Source of the DNA: Desulfovibrio porci
GTDB lineage: Bacteria > Desulfobacterota > Desulfovibrionia > Desulfovibrionales > Desulfovibrionaceae
DNA: 64,000 bases
Assembly (NCBI RefSeq): GCF_009696265.1
Contig: NZ_VUMH01000012.1
Span: 43,457-107,456 of the forward strand
Direction of reading: 5' to 3'
Made by a program: the position numbers and the translations under genes. Below, piece after piece: positions 53,514 to 62,112 of this stretch. Every line of letters begins with the position of its first letter. The first letter of the stretch is position 1. The notes beneath the pieces are model-generated. The model did no database searches. It had not been told where the DNA came from and was given only the letters and a program-made list of their open reading frames with translations.

Positions 53514-54514
53514 TTCCAGACTCCTGGCAAGGCGGCCTTGCAGGAGGGACATTGCCCCAACGCTCCCAGGCGCCGCGTTTGCCAGCCCCGGCGCTCAATG
53601 GCCGGAGTTCCGCAGGCCGGGCAAAAGGTCGTGCCGCCCACGGCGCTGGAGACATTGCCGATATACACGAAATGGAGGCCCGCTTCCCGGCCGATGCTCC
53701 AGGCCTCTTCCAGCCGGGACAGCGGCGTGGAGGGGTGCCCGGCCATGAGGTAGGCCCCATGGAACGCCGAGAGATGCCAGGGCGTATCCGGCCCCAGTTC
53801 GTCGTGCACGAAGGCGGCCATGTCGCGCAGTTCGGCTGCGCTGTCGTTGCACCCCGGAATGATCAGCGTGGTCACTTCCAGCCACCAGCCCATATCCCTG
53901 ATGGCCTTCAGGTTGTCCAGCACGGGCTGGAGACGGCCGCCGCAGTAGTCGCGGTAAAAATCATCGCTGAAGGATTTCAGGTCCACATTGACGGCATTGA
54001 CCCGGCGGCGCAGGGGCAGCAAAAAGTCCTCGCTCATAAAGCCGTTACTGACCAGAATGACCCGCAGGCCCATGGCCTGGGCCAATCCGGAGGTTTCGTA
54101 GACCTGCTCGAAAAAAACCGTGGGCTCGTTGTAGGTAAAGGCCATGCTGCGCGCGCGCTGATTTTCGGCCAGACGCACCAGGGCGTCCGGCGTGACGCGC
54201 TTGCCGGGCACCACGCCGTTGGACGGCACGCGGGCGATCTGGTGATTCTGGCAGAAACGGCACTGGAAATTACAGCCCGCGCTGCCCACGGAAAAGGTTT
54301 TGCTGCCGGGCAGAAAATGGTAGAGGGGCTTTTTTTCCACCGGATCCATCTGGGCGCTGGTGACCACATCCGCCACCAGGGAAACCAGTTCCCCGCCCAC
54401 ATTGACCCGCACTCCGCACACCCCCTTGCCGCCTTTTTTCAGACGGCAGGCGTGCGCGCACAGCCGGCAGCACACATCTCCGCCGGGCAGCGGCTCCCAG
54501 AGCATGGCTCGCAT
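53510..54514 (-). CDS. AmmeMemoRadiSam-type radical SAM enzyme (AmrS-like)
   Basis: A 334-residue radical SAM protein. An N-terminal zinc-finger-like cysteine set (CCRLCAHACRL, then GVCGVR) precedes the cluster motif CNFQCRFC near residues 78-85. The blocks MAFTYNEPTVFFE and LKSFSDDFYRDYCGG are typical of AmrS. The C-terminal CPACG and CPSC pairs may bind another metal. AmrS members usually occur with AmrA/AmrB; these are absent here. ATG 54514 has GGAGGG upstream and is 1 nt after the previous stop (TGAGATG). The enzyme substrate is not established. Confidence 0.9.
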   Translation of the reverse strand: MRAMLWEPLPGGDVCCRLCAHACRLKKGGKGVCGVRVNVGGELVSLVADVVTSAQMDPVEKKPLYHFLPGSKTFSVGSAGCNFQCRFCQNHQIARVPSNGVVPGKRVTPDALVRLAENQRARSMAFTYNEPTVFFEQVYETSGLAQAMGLRVILVSNGFMSEDFLLPLRRRVNAVNVDLKSFSDDFYRDYCGGRLQPVLDNLKAIRDMGWWLEVTTLIIPGCNDSAAELRDMAAFVHDELGPDTPWHLSAFHGAYLMAGHPSTPLSRLEEAWSIGREAGLHFVYIGNVSSAVGGTTFCPACGTPAIERRGWQTRRLGALGQCPSCKAALPGVWK

Positions 54515-54515
54515 C

Positions 54516-55118
54516 TCAACGCCCTCCCGCGCCGTGAACGGCGGAACCGGTGTTGCCCATGCCCCCGATACCGCCAATCCCCGTGGACGGCGCAACGCTG
54601 TTGCGCGGCGCGTACGGATAGCCCGGCGCATGCGGCCGTGGCCGAAGGGCGGACGGCGGCCGCACTCCCGGCGTCAGATGCCCTTGCGGCGGCCGTGCGC
54701 CCTGCCATCCCGGCTGAAAGCCGGGATGGGGCTTTGGATACGGACGCGGCGGTGGGCCGGGCGGATAGGGCGGCTGAAGTCCGGAACCTGGCGGATAGGG
54801 CCGCCCCCCGCCGGGGTATATCTGCGGGGCCACGATGACGGGCGTGTTCCATTCCTGCGGCTGGGGCTGGCGGGGGGCGATGACCGACGTGATGATGTCG
54901 CCGGTTTCAGGGTCCCGCCAGGTGCCGGCAAAGCCGTTGGAGCCAGGGGCGGCGTTGCTGGTGTACACGTCGCCGCTGTACACGGTGGAATTGTTGTATT
55001 CGTTATGCACGGACGGCGGGGGCGGGGACGCGCCCTCCTGCTCCGCGGCCCCGGCGGACGCGCCCGGCCAGAGCCAGAGCGCGAGGCAAAGCGGTAGAAA
55101 TATACGGTGGTTGCGCAT
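54516..55118 (-). CDS. Secreted proline/glycine-rich protein of unknown function
   Basis: A 200-residue protein with a signal peptide (MRNHRIFLPLCLALWLWPGASAGA). The first half of the mature part has a conserved-looking stretch (EYNNSTVYSGDVYTSN, FAGTWRDPETGDIIT). The second half is low-complexity, rich in Pro, Gly and Tyr (repeated PGxQP, PYPPG, RPYP). No family is recognised. It is the first gene of the amrS-cobO-deoxyribosyltransferase operon, with its stop 1 nt from the amrS start. Divergent from purM. Confidence 0.65.
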   Translation of the reverse strand: MRNHRIFLPLCLALWLWPGASAGAAEQEGASPPPPSVHNEYNNSTVYSGDVYTSNAAPGSNGFAGTWRDPETGDIITSVIAPRQPQPQEWNTPVIVAPQIYPGGGRPYPPGSGLQPPYPPGPPPRPYPKPHPGFQPGWQGARPPQGHLTPGVRPPSALRPRPHAPGYPYAPRNSVAPSTGIGGIGGMGNTGSAVHGAGGR

Positions 55119-55181
55119 AAAATTGTCCTGTTTTGCTCAATTATACCAGCGGGGGGCGGACCGGTCCACGAAAAAAGAGGC

Positions 55182-55210
55182 TTGGGCTTCGGGAGAAAAT
55201 TTGCTATGTA
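55182..55210 (+). promoter_or_regulatory. Promoter of purM
   Basis: TTGGGC (55182-55187), a 17-bp spacer and TATGTA (55205-55210). It lies 24 bp upstream of the purM ATG. Confidence 0.5.
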
Positions 55211-55234
55211 ATACGGATTAGAAGGAGGCAACGC

Positions 55235-56287
55235 ATGTCCAGCGAGCGCGCAAAAGCCTATACCCAGGCGGGCGTCAATATTGAGGCGGGCAACGCCCTG
55301 GTGGGACGCATCAAGCATCTGGTGGCGAGCACCCAGACCAGAGGCGTCATTTCCGACATCGGCGGCTTCGGCGGCCTGTTCCGCCCGGACCTCAGCGGCA
55401 TGAGCGAGCCGGTGCTGGTCTCCTCCACCGACGGCGTGGGCACCAAACTCAAGCTGGCCTTTGCCTTCGACAAACATGACAGCGTGGGCATCGATCTGGT
55501 GGCCATGAGCGTCAACGACATTCTGGTTCAGGGCGCGGCGCCGCTGTTTTTTCTGGATTATTTCGCCACCGGCAAGCTGGATGTGAACACGGCCGAAACC
55601 GTGGTCAGCGGCGTGGCCGAGGGTTGCCGCCAGGCCGGCTGCGCCCTGCTCGGCGGCGAAACCGCCGAAATGCCCGACATGTACGCCCCCGGAGAATATG
55701 ATCTGGCGGGCTTTTGCGTGGGTCTGGTGGATAACGCCAAACTCATCGACGGCTCGGGCATCCAGGTGGGCGACGTCATTGTGGGCGTGGCCTCCTCGGG
55801 CCTGCACTCCAACGGTTTTTCCCTGGCGCGCAAAATTCTGGACCAGAGCGGCCTCGGACCGGACGACGCCTTCCCCGGCGCGGACGGAGCCAGCGTGCGC
55901 GACGTGCTGCTGACGCCCACCATCATCTATGTGGAGGCCGTGCGCTCCCTGCTGCGCGACATGAACGTCAAGGGCATGGCCCACATCACGGGCGGCGGTT
56001 TTTACGACAACATTCCGCGCGTACTGCCTTCCCAGGTGGAGGCCAGGATCAGTTTCGGCAGCTGGCAGATGCCCCCGGTCTTCCACTGGCTCAAGGAAGC
56101 GGGCAATCTCTCCTGGCCGGAAATCCTCCAGATCTTCAACGGCGGCATCGGCTACATTCTGGTGCTGCCCGCCGAGCAGGCCGAGGAAGCCGTCAACCGC
56201 ATTCAGGCCTTCAACCTGCGGGCCTGGCGCATCGGCGACGTCGCCCGGCGCACTCCGGACGGCGAACAGGTCGTGGTCAATTTTTAG
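55235..56287 (+). CDS. purM: Phosphoribosylformylglycinamidine cyclo-ligase
   Basis: A 350-residue AIR synthetase that closes the imidazole ring in purine synthesis with ATP. The blocks YTQAGVNIEAGNALV (residues 7-21), SSTDGVGTKLKLAF, GIDLVAMSVNDILVQGA, LGGETAEMPDMY and ASSGLHSNGFSLAR are all conserved. ATG 55235 has GGAGG upstream; the frame to 55133 is not part of the protein. It stands alone, preceded by its own promoter. Confidence 0.97.
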   Translation: MSSERAKAYTQAGVNIEAGNALVGRIKHLVASTQTRGVISDIGGFGGLFRPDLSGMSEPVLVSSTDGVGTKLKLAFAFDKHDSVGIDLVAMSVNDILVQGAAPLFFLDYFATGKLDVNTAETVVSGVAEGCRQAGCALLGGETAEMPDMYAPGEYDLAGFCVGLVDNAKLIDGSGIQVGDVIVGVASSGLHSNGFSLARKILDQSGLGPDDAFPGADGASVRDVLLTPTIIYVEAVRSLLRDMNVKGMAHITGGGFYDNIPRVLPSQVEARISFGSWQMPPVFHWLKEAGNLSWPEILQIFNGGIGYILVLPAEQAEEAVNRIQAFNLRAWRIGDVARRTPDGEQVVVNF

Positions 56288-56369
56288 AAAACCCGGCGCA
56301 TTTCAAGCGTGACATATTCCAGGGCGGATTCACTGTGAAACGGCCAACCCGGACCATGAGGAAACAGCC

Positions 56370-56825
56370 ATGAGTTGCCTGGGCAACGTGATCTGGTTTT
56401 TGCTGGGCGGCATCTGGATGGGCCTGAGCTGGTGGTTTGTGGGCGTGCTCTGCTTCATTTCCATTGTGGGCATCCCCTGGGGGCGGGCCTGCTTTGTCAT
56501 CGGGCAGTTCGCCTTTTTCCCTTTCGGCAAGATGCCCGTGTCCCGCGAGGTGCTTACCGGCCAACAGGACATCGGCACCGGCCCCTTCGGCACGCTGGGC
56601 AACATTATCTGGCTGCTGCTGGCGGGCATCTGGATCGCCATGGAGCACCTTGTCTGGGCGCTTCTCTGCGCGGTCACGATCATCGGCATTCCCTTTGCCT
56701 GGCAGCACGTCAAGCTGGCGGCTCTGGCTCTCTGCCCCATCGGCAAAACCATTGTGCCCGCGCCGGTGGCCGATGCGGCGGAACGCGCGGCCGCCGGGGA
56801 ACGGTTGCGGTCCTTCCGTTCCTGA
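56370..56825 (+). CDS. yccF: YccF family inner membrane protein
   Basis: A 151-residue membrane protein with two repeats of the YccF domain: LGNVIWFLLGGIWMGLSWWFVG near the start and LGNIIWLLLAGIWIAMEHLVW near residue 73, each followed by a GIP and a GK or IGK pattern. About four membrane helices. The family is widespread and uncharacterised. It starts about 80 bp after purM and is followed by a GntR regulator. Confidence 0.87.
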   Translation: MSCLGNVIWFLLGGIWMGLSWWFVGVLCFISIVGIPWGRACFVIGQFAFFPFGKMPVSREVLTGQQDIGTGPFGTLGNIIWLLLAGIWIAMEHLVWALLCAVTIIGIPFAWQHVKLAALALCPIGKTIVPAPVADAAERAAAGERLRSFRS

Positions 56826-56878
56826 ATCCGTCCTTCCGCCGCCCGCGCACGTGAGCGTGGTTGCGGCAAAGAAATGTC

Positions 56879-57637
56879 ATGGCCGAACAGAAACAGCTTT
56901 TTCCTTTTTTTTCCGAGCCGCCGCAATTCCGCCGTCCCGGCCCGCCCCTCTACGCCCAGCTGGCGGACGTGCTGCGCCAGCAGATTGAAAACGGCATGCT
57001 GCCCCCGGGAGCCAAGCTGCCCAATCTGCTGCGGATGGCCGAAATTTTCGGCGTGGCCAGGGTCACCGCCCGCCAGGCCGTGCAACTGCTCTGTCTGGAA
57101 GGCCTGCTCACCTCCCGCCAGGGACGCGGCATCCACGTGGCCCGGCAGTTGCCCGCCCGGCCCCATGAAAAGATGCGCACTTCATGGAAGGCCATGGTCA
57201 AGCGCATCGAAGGGGCCAGCGTCGAGCTGCTCGACGCCGCCGACGTGCCGGACTGCCCGCTGCTGGCCGCCTGGGATCTGCCGTCCGCGCCCGCCTACCG
57301 TTACATGCGGCGGGTGCACATCAAGGACGGCGTGCGCTTCGCCTATATTGACCTCTATCTGGACAAGGCCATTTACGACCGCGCGCCGGAGCGCTTCAAC
57401 GCCACCACGGTGATCCCGGTCATGGACGAACTCAACGTCAACGTGTCCAAGGCCCGGCAGGAGCTGACCATCGGCGGCGCGTCGCCGGAAGCGGCGCAAC
57501 ACCTGGACATTCCCTGCGGCGCGCCCGTGGCCCTGGTGCGGCGCTATGCCTGCGACGAGACGGGCCGGGCCATTTACGCCGCCCTGGTGGTGCACCCCGG
57601 CGACCGGGTGCGCTTTGACATTGATCTGGTGCGCTGA
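56879..57637 (+). CDS. GntR-family transcriptional regulator with UTRA domain
   Basis: A 252-residue HutC-type regulator. The N-terminal winged helix-turn-helix (about residues 22-88) shows PPGAKLPNLLRMAEIFGVARVTARQAV. A UTRA ligand domain (about 105-245) contains YRYMRRVHIKDGVRFAYIDLYL. It is convergent with the enolase/TRAP operon and has a shared terminator, which suggests local control of that operon by its substrate. The start at ATG 56879 lacks a clear ribosome site. Confidence 0.88.
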   Translation: MAEQKQLFPFFSEPPQFRRPGPPLYAQLADVLRQQIENGMLPPGAKLPNLLRMAEIFGVARVTARQAVQLLCLEGLLTSRQGRGIHVARQLPARPHEKMRTSWKAMVKRIEGASVELLDAADVPDCPLLAAWDLPSAPAYRYMRRVHIKDGVRFAYIDLYLDKAIYDRAPERFNATTVIPVMDELNVNVSKARQELTIGGASPEAAQHLDIPCGAPVALVRRYACDETGRAIYAALVVHPGDRVRFDIDLVR

Positions 57638-57664
57638 CGCGCGCGCCGCGAAGACTCCTCACAG

Positions 57665-57697
57665 AAAAGCCCCGCCGACAGTGTCGGCGGGGCTTTT
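57665..57697. terminator. Bidirectional terminator between GntR gene and TRAP operon
   Basis: AAAAGCCCCGCCGACA and TGTCGGCGGGGCTTTT (16 bp, perfect), a symmetric A/T-tailed hairpin that serves both convergent units. Confidence 0.9.
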
Positions 57698-57713
57698 CGC
57701 GCTTGAAGCGGCC

Positions 57714-59597
57714 TCAGGCCGTCCGGAGGGTGGCGGGCGGCCTTCTGACCTGCCAGAACCACTGTGCGGCCAGCAGGGCCGTGACGCCCAGCGTGAGCAA
57801 CGCACAGAGCGGCGGCGCCAGGTGTGCGCCCCGGATGGTCAGCCAGAAGCTGAGCAGCATGACCACGGCGGAGAGGGCGTAATCGCGGGGGGTGAAGGGG
57901 CGGGCCATGGCTCCGTACAACAGGGCGTCCAGGCTGGTCAGTCCGGTCAGGATGCAGACCAGGGAGCAGACGGACCAGACGGCATTGCTGAAATCAAAGG
58001 AGAACAACGGGTTATAGATAATCAGGAAGGGCAGGATGAAACCGCTCAGCGAAAGACGGAAGCCGTGCACGCTGGTGACGGCGTAATTGCCGCCGGAAAT
58101 GCCCGTGGCCGCCAGGGAGGCCAGGCCCACCGGCGGCGTCACCGCCGCGATAATGGAGAAATAGAAGCAGAACATGTGGGCCCGCAGCAGGTCCACGCCC
58201 ATGGGCGTGAGCGTGGGGATGATAATGATGGCGCACAGGGCGTAGGCCGCGGCCGGGGGCACGGCGCAGCCCAGAATCAGAGCCACCACCATGGTGACCA
58301 GCAAGGCGATGAACAGCTGCCCTCCGGCCAGAATATGAATCAGACTGGCCAGCTTACTGCCCAGGCCCGTGGAAATGAGCGTCTGGGCCACCATGCCGAT
58401 GAGCGCCAGGGAAATGCCGATCTTGGCCCCGGTCACGGCCCCGCTGACCAGGGAGCGGACAAGTTCCCGGCGATCCGGCCGGGTGTCCTTGATGGCGAAT
58501 CCCGTGACCAGGGTGACCACACTGGCCCAGAAGGCCGTGTTGGACGGGCTGTAGCGCATCAGCAGCATGACGAAGATCAGGCCGATGGGCAGCACGAAGA
58601 CCGGCAGCCGCCGCCGGATCAGGGCCCAGTCCACGTCCATGCGCACAATCTGCAACTCCTTGCGCACCGAGAGAAATTGCACGCCCAGGGCGACGGCGAA
58701 ATAAAAAAGAACCGCGGGCAGAATGGCGGCCAGCATGACCACGGCGTAAGGCTGGCCAATGAAGGTCGCCATCATGAAAGCCGCGGCCCCCATGACCGGC
58801 GGCATGAGCTGGCTGCCCGTGGCCGAGCAGGCCAGAATGCCGCCCGCCTCGTCCACTGAGTAGCCGGATTTGCGCATATACGGCAGCACAAAGGGGCCGG
58901 TGATGGCCACATTGGCCACCGGCGCGCCGGAAACCATGCCGATGAGCGAATTGGAAAACACCCCGGTGAGCCCGGCCCCGCCGCGCAGCCTGCGCCCGAG
59001 GATTTTGCCCATTTCCATGAGCAGGCCTTCCACCTTGAAAATGCCCAGCAGCGCGCCGAAGACCACGAACATGAAGACCTGGTCCGCGCTGATGGACATG
59101 AACAGCCCGTAAAGACCCGAAAGCCCCACGCTGAGCATGGAGACCACGTAATCAAAGCCGAAAGCCGGGTGATAGAGCGGCCCGCTGAGCAGATGCCCGA
59201 GGAAAAAATAGGCCACAAAAACCACAGCCACCAGCAGCAGGGGCAGCCCCCAGCACAGCCAGGTGCCCAGAGCCGTCGCCAGAATGAGCCACAGCCCGGC
59301 CAGCAGGGCCGCCTGGCTGGGGAAGCCCTGCGACATTTCCAGTTCTTCAATGTTGCCGTAGACATAGACGCAACATGCCAGGGCCGCCGCCAGGCAGAGA
59401 TACAGGCCCGCTGCCGCCAGACGGCTTTTGGCCTTGATGGCGTAGCTCATAAAAACCATCAGGAACAGAAAGGCGAAGTGGATGGTCTGGTGTTCCCACT
59501 GGCTGAAGTAGAGGTATTGCGAGGCCACGGCATGGTAGGCCACCATGCCGAGCCCCCCAACGGTCAGAATGGCCTTGGGCGGCGAGATCTTGTTCAT
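57714..59597 (-). CDS. Fused TRAP transporter permease (DctQM-type, TAXI system)
   Basis: A 627-residue membrane protein with around 16 helices in which the small and large TRAP permease domains are fused. The large domain starts near residue 170 with FGALLGIFKVEGLLMEMGK, followed by GMVSGAPVANVAITGPF, CSATGSQLMPPVMGAAAFMM and TPPVGLASLAATGISGGN. It works with the TAXI-type binding protein encoded immediately upstream. GGAGG precedes ATG 59597. Last gene of its operon. Confidence 0.92.
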   Translation of the reverse strand: MNKISPPKAILTVGGLGMVAYHAVASQYLYFSQWEHQTIHFAFLFLMVFMSYAIKAKSRLAAAGLYLCLAAALACCVYVYGNIEELEMSQGFPSQAALLAGLWLILATALGTWLCWGLPLLLVAVVFVAYFFLGHLLSGPLYHPAFGFDYVVSMLSVGLSGLYGLFMSISADQVFMFVVFGALLGIFKVEGLLMEMGKILGRRLRGGAGLTGVFSNSLIGMVSGAPVANVAITGPFVLPYMRKSGYSVDEAGGILACSATGSQLMPPVMGAAAFMMATFIGQPYAVVMLAAILPAVLFYFAVALGVQFLSVRKELQIVRMDVDWALIRRRLPVFVLPIGLIFVMLLMRYSPSNTAFWASVVTLVTGFAIKDTRPDRRELVRSLVSGAVTGAKIGISLALIGMVAQTLISTGLGSKLASLIHILAGGQLFIALLVTMVVALILGCAVPPAAAYALCAIIIIPTLTPMGVDLLRAHMFCFYFSIIAAVTPPVGLASLAATGISGGNYAVTSVHGFRLSLSGFILPFLIIYNPLFSFDFSNAVWSVCSLVCILTGLTSLDALLYGAMARPFTPRDYALSAVVMLLSFWLTIRGAHLAPPLCALLTLGVTALLAAQWFWQVRRPPATLRTA

Positions 59598-59706
59598 GGA
59601 GAAACCTCCGCGCGAACGGTTCGGGCTGGGCGATGCTCAGGATGCTGCGCGTATGCCGGGGCCGCGCGGGCGGCCTCCGGCATACGCGGGGGAGTGTTTA
59701 CGGCTC

Positions 59707-60705
59707 CTAAAGGATTCCCGCTTCCTTGTAGGCGCGCAAGGCGCCGGGATGGATATTTTCCGGGCTGAAGCCCTTGACCAGTCCGGCGCGGCTCATGAGG
59801 CCGCCCAGGGCGTGGTATTTGCCGAAGGCTTCAATATTTTCGATCATGGCTTTGGCCAGGATGTAGGCGTATTCCTCGGGGAAATCGGGATGGGCGAAGA
59901 GGCCGTGCAGATCCGCGCCGATCCAGATGGGGGCTTCCAGGCCGTCCACAGCCTTGGCGGGCACCTGGATGGGGAAGAGCCGGATGTCCTTGGCGGCGGT
60001 TTTTTCCACCGCGTCCTTTGTCCAGTCCAGATGGCGGAGTTTACGGCCCGACGCCAGCACTTCCACGGTCTGGGGCGCGGGCGAGAATCTGCCGGAGACC
60101 GGATCCATGTAGCCGCCGATGGTGGCCGCGTCCACCTGGCCGTTGACCAGGGCGGTGGCGGCTTCGGAGGTGCCGACGAACTGGATTTTCAGGCTCTTGT
60201 AAAAATCGTCGTCGTAGCCGTTGCGCAGCAGGGCGTCCGGCTCATAGCCCCAGATGACCTGGGGAATGCGCCCCATGGCGATGCGCTTGCCTTTGAGGTC
60301 GGCCACGCTCTTGATGTCCTTGTCGCCGGTCACCAGCCAGGTTGCCGTATAGGTGTAGATGCCGATGAGCTTGAGCGGCGTGCGCTTGGCTGGGAAGGGC
60401 TTTTTGCCCTGCTCGGCCAGCCAGTTGATGCCCTGCGAGGCCGTCACCACGGTATTCTGACGCGCGGCCGCATCGGCATTGAGTTTGTTGACGTTGTAGG
60501 CCTGCCCCGGCGTTTCCGCGTAGGCGATGCTCAGGGGATAATCGCCCTGGTTGACGATGCTCTCCAGAGCCGTGCCCAGCACATAGCTGCCGGTGCCGAA
60601 AGGCGTGCTGAGCAGATGGATGACCGTTTTTTCAGCCGTGCGGGCCGGAACAGAAGCGCACAACGCGCACACGAGACACGTCAGGAAAACCAGCAGGCGT
60701 TTCAT
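59707..60705 (-). CDS. TAXI family TRAP substrate-binding protein
   Basis: A 332-residue periplasmic binding protein with a signal peptide (cleavage near residue 24). The TAXI-family pattern is seen: FGTGSYVLGTALESIVNQ near the mature N-terminus, DLKGKRIAMGRIP, and LVNGQVDAATIGGYMDP. TAXI systems usually take up C4 acids, glutamate or related anions; no ligand can be fixed. AAAGGAGA precedes the ATG. The enolase-superfamily enzyme upstream suggests an acid sugar or a related acid. Confidence 0.88.
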   Translation of the reverse strand: MKRLLVFLTCLVCALCASVPARTAEKTVIHLLSTPFGTGSYVLGTALESIVNQGDYPLSIAYAETPGQAYNVNKLNADAAARQNTVVTASQGINWLAEQGKKPFPAKRTPLKLIGIYTYTATWLVTGDKDIKSVADLKGKRIAMGRIPQVIWGYEPDALLRNGYDDDFYKSLKIQFVGTSEAATALVNGQVDAATIGGYMDPVSGRFSPAPQTVEVLASGRKLRHLDWTKDAVEKTAAKDIRLFPIQVPAKAVDGLEAPIWIGADLHGLFAHPDFPEEYAYILAKAMIENIEAFGKYHALGGLMSRAGLVKGFSPENIHPGALRAYKEAGIL

Positions 60706-60744
60706 AATATCTCCTTTACGAACATGTGACAGAGATGACGGGCG

Positions 60745-61899
60745 TCAGCGGCAGAGCGCGTGGAACGTCAGCAGATGTTCCACAGCGCCCATGTCCGGCA
60801 CGACGCCCAGTCCGGGCTCATGACTCAGGATAAAGCGCCCGTCCTCCAGACGCGGGAAGGGATCGGCCAGCAGCTCGCGCAGGGGATTGGGGTTGCAGTC
60901 CACTTCCAGCAGGCCGTCGCCGCCCACAGCGGCCAGCAGATGGGCGGAAGCCAGCAGGCCGATGCCGCCGCCGAGATAATGCGGGCAGTAGTGCAGCCCG
61001 GCGGCCAGGGCCGCACGGGCCACGCGACGGCAAGCCGTGAGGCCGCCCCATTTGCAGACGTCCGGCTGAACCACGCGGATGGCGGCTGCGGCAATGGCCG
61101 CGTCAAAAGAAGCGGCGCCGCGGATGTTTTCCCCGGCGGCCAGGGAAAACCGGCCGGATGCGGCCAGGCGGGCCCATTCTTCCGCCGGGCGGTCGCAGGC
61201 CAGCGGCTCTTCCACCCAGAGCAGGGGATATTGCCGCAGGCGCGGCAAGGCCTCCAGAGCCTGCTCCAGAGTCCAGGCCTGATTGGCGTCCACCGCCAGC
61301 CGCTCGCCTGGCAGCAGGGTATCCAGAGCCGCGCGGATATTGGCCTCGTCCTGTTCGCGACCGAAACCGATCTTGACCTTGAAGGCCCGGTAGCCCGCTT
61401 GCCGCATGCGCTCCACGGTTTCAGCCACGCCGGGATGATTGATGCCGCTGGCATAGGCGGGCATGGCCGTCATGGCCGCGTCGCCGAGCAGCTCATGCAG
61501 CGGCGAGCCCGCACGGCGGGCGACCAGATCCCAGAGTGCGATATCCAGACAGGCCAGAGCCTGATCCATGGGGCCGGGTTCGTCGGCCTGGAGGCGCAAA
61601 ATGTGCAGCTTGCGGGCCACGTCGCGCACCAGTTGGCCGGGTTCATGCCAGGGTACGCCGAGAGCAGGCGGCAACACCGTTTCGGCCAGCAGGCGGCCGC
61701 GATGCTCCGCCCCGCAGGAAGGGAAATTGCACCAGGCTTCGCCCCAACCCCACAGGCCGTCCGCATCCTCCACGCGCGACAGCACGGCGGGCCTGTCGCG
61801 CATGACGCCAAAAGAGGTGCGCACCGGCACGTCTATTGGAGCGCGGAAAACAAAGACCTCGGCGGATCGCAGGGGAGCGGTGGGTGGAATATCCCGCAT
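60745..61899 (-). CDS. Mandelate racemase/muconate lactonizing enzyme family protein
   Basis: A 384-residue enolase-superfamily enzyme. The catalytic blocks are visible: FKVKIGF (Lys-X-Lys base), VDANQAW and WVEEPLACD (metal ligands Asp and Glu), GENIRG (third metal ligand), QPDVCKWGG, and CPHYLGGGIG (His base region). Such enzymes abstract a proton alpha to a carboxylate, acting as acid-sugar dehydratases or racemases. AAGGAGG precedes ATG 61899. It heads an operon with a TAXI-TRAP transporter, so it probably acts on the imported acid. Substrate unknown. Confidence 0.9.
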   Translation of the reverse strand: MRDIPPTAPLRSAEVFVFRAPIDVPVRTSFGVMRDRPAVLSRVEDADGLWGWGEAWCNFPSCGAEHRGRLLAETVLPPALGVPWHEPGQLVRDVARKLHILRLQADEPGPMDQALACLDIALWDLVARRAGSPLHELLGDAAMTAMPAYASGINHPGVAETVERMRQAGYRAFKVKIGFGREQDEANIRAALDTLLPGERLAVDANQAWTLEQALEALPRLRQYPLLWVEEPLACDRPAEEWARLAASGRFSLAAGENIRGAASFDAAIAAAAIRVVQPDVCKWGGLTACRRVARAALAAGLHYCPHYLGGGIGLLASAHLLAAVGGDGLLEVDCNPNPLRELLADPFPRLEDGRFILSHEPGLGVVPDMGAVEHLLTFHALCR

Positions 61900-61940
61900 G
61901 AAGCCTCCTTGGCGAGAGTGAATAAAAATTGTTATTTAAG

Positions 61941-61969
61941 TACTAACTATAGTATCAATAATCTGTCAA
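61941..61969 (-). promoter_or_regulatory. Promoter/operator region of the enolase-TRAP operon
   Basis: On the minus strand TTGACA (61964-61969) is followed by a small palindrome TACTA-TAGT-TAGTA (61941-61954) overlapping the expected -10 area. The region 61900-62010 is AT-rich and has no gene. The palindrome is a candidate site for the GntR/UTRA regulator at 56879; that link is inferred. Confidence 0.4.
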
Positions 61970-62112
61970 GAAAAAATAAAATAGTTTAATATATATTAAA
62001 ATAAGTATTCATGCATCAGCGTGGATCAACTTCAGCGCCGAAGAAGCATCTCAGGTCGCTGCTGGTGCCGCCCCAGACGATTTCAAAAAGAAAGATCCTA
62101 AAAGAGACCCTC

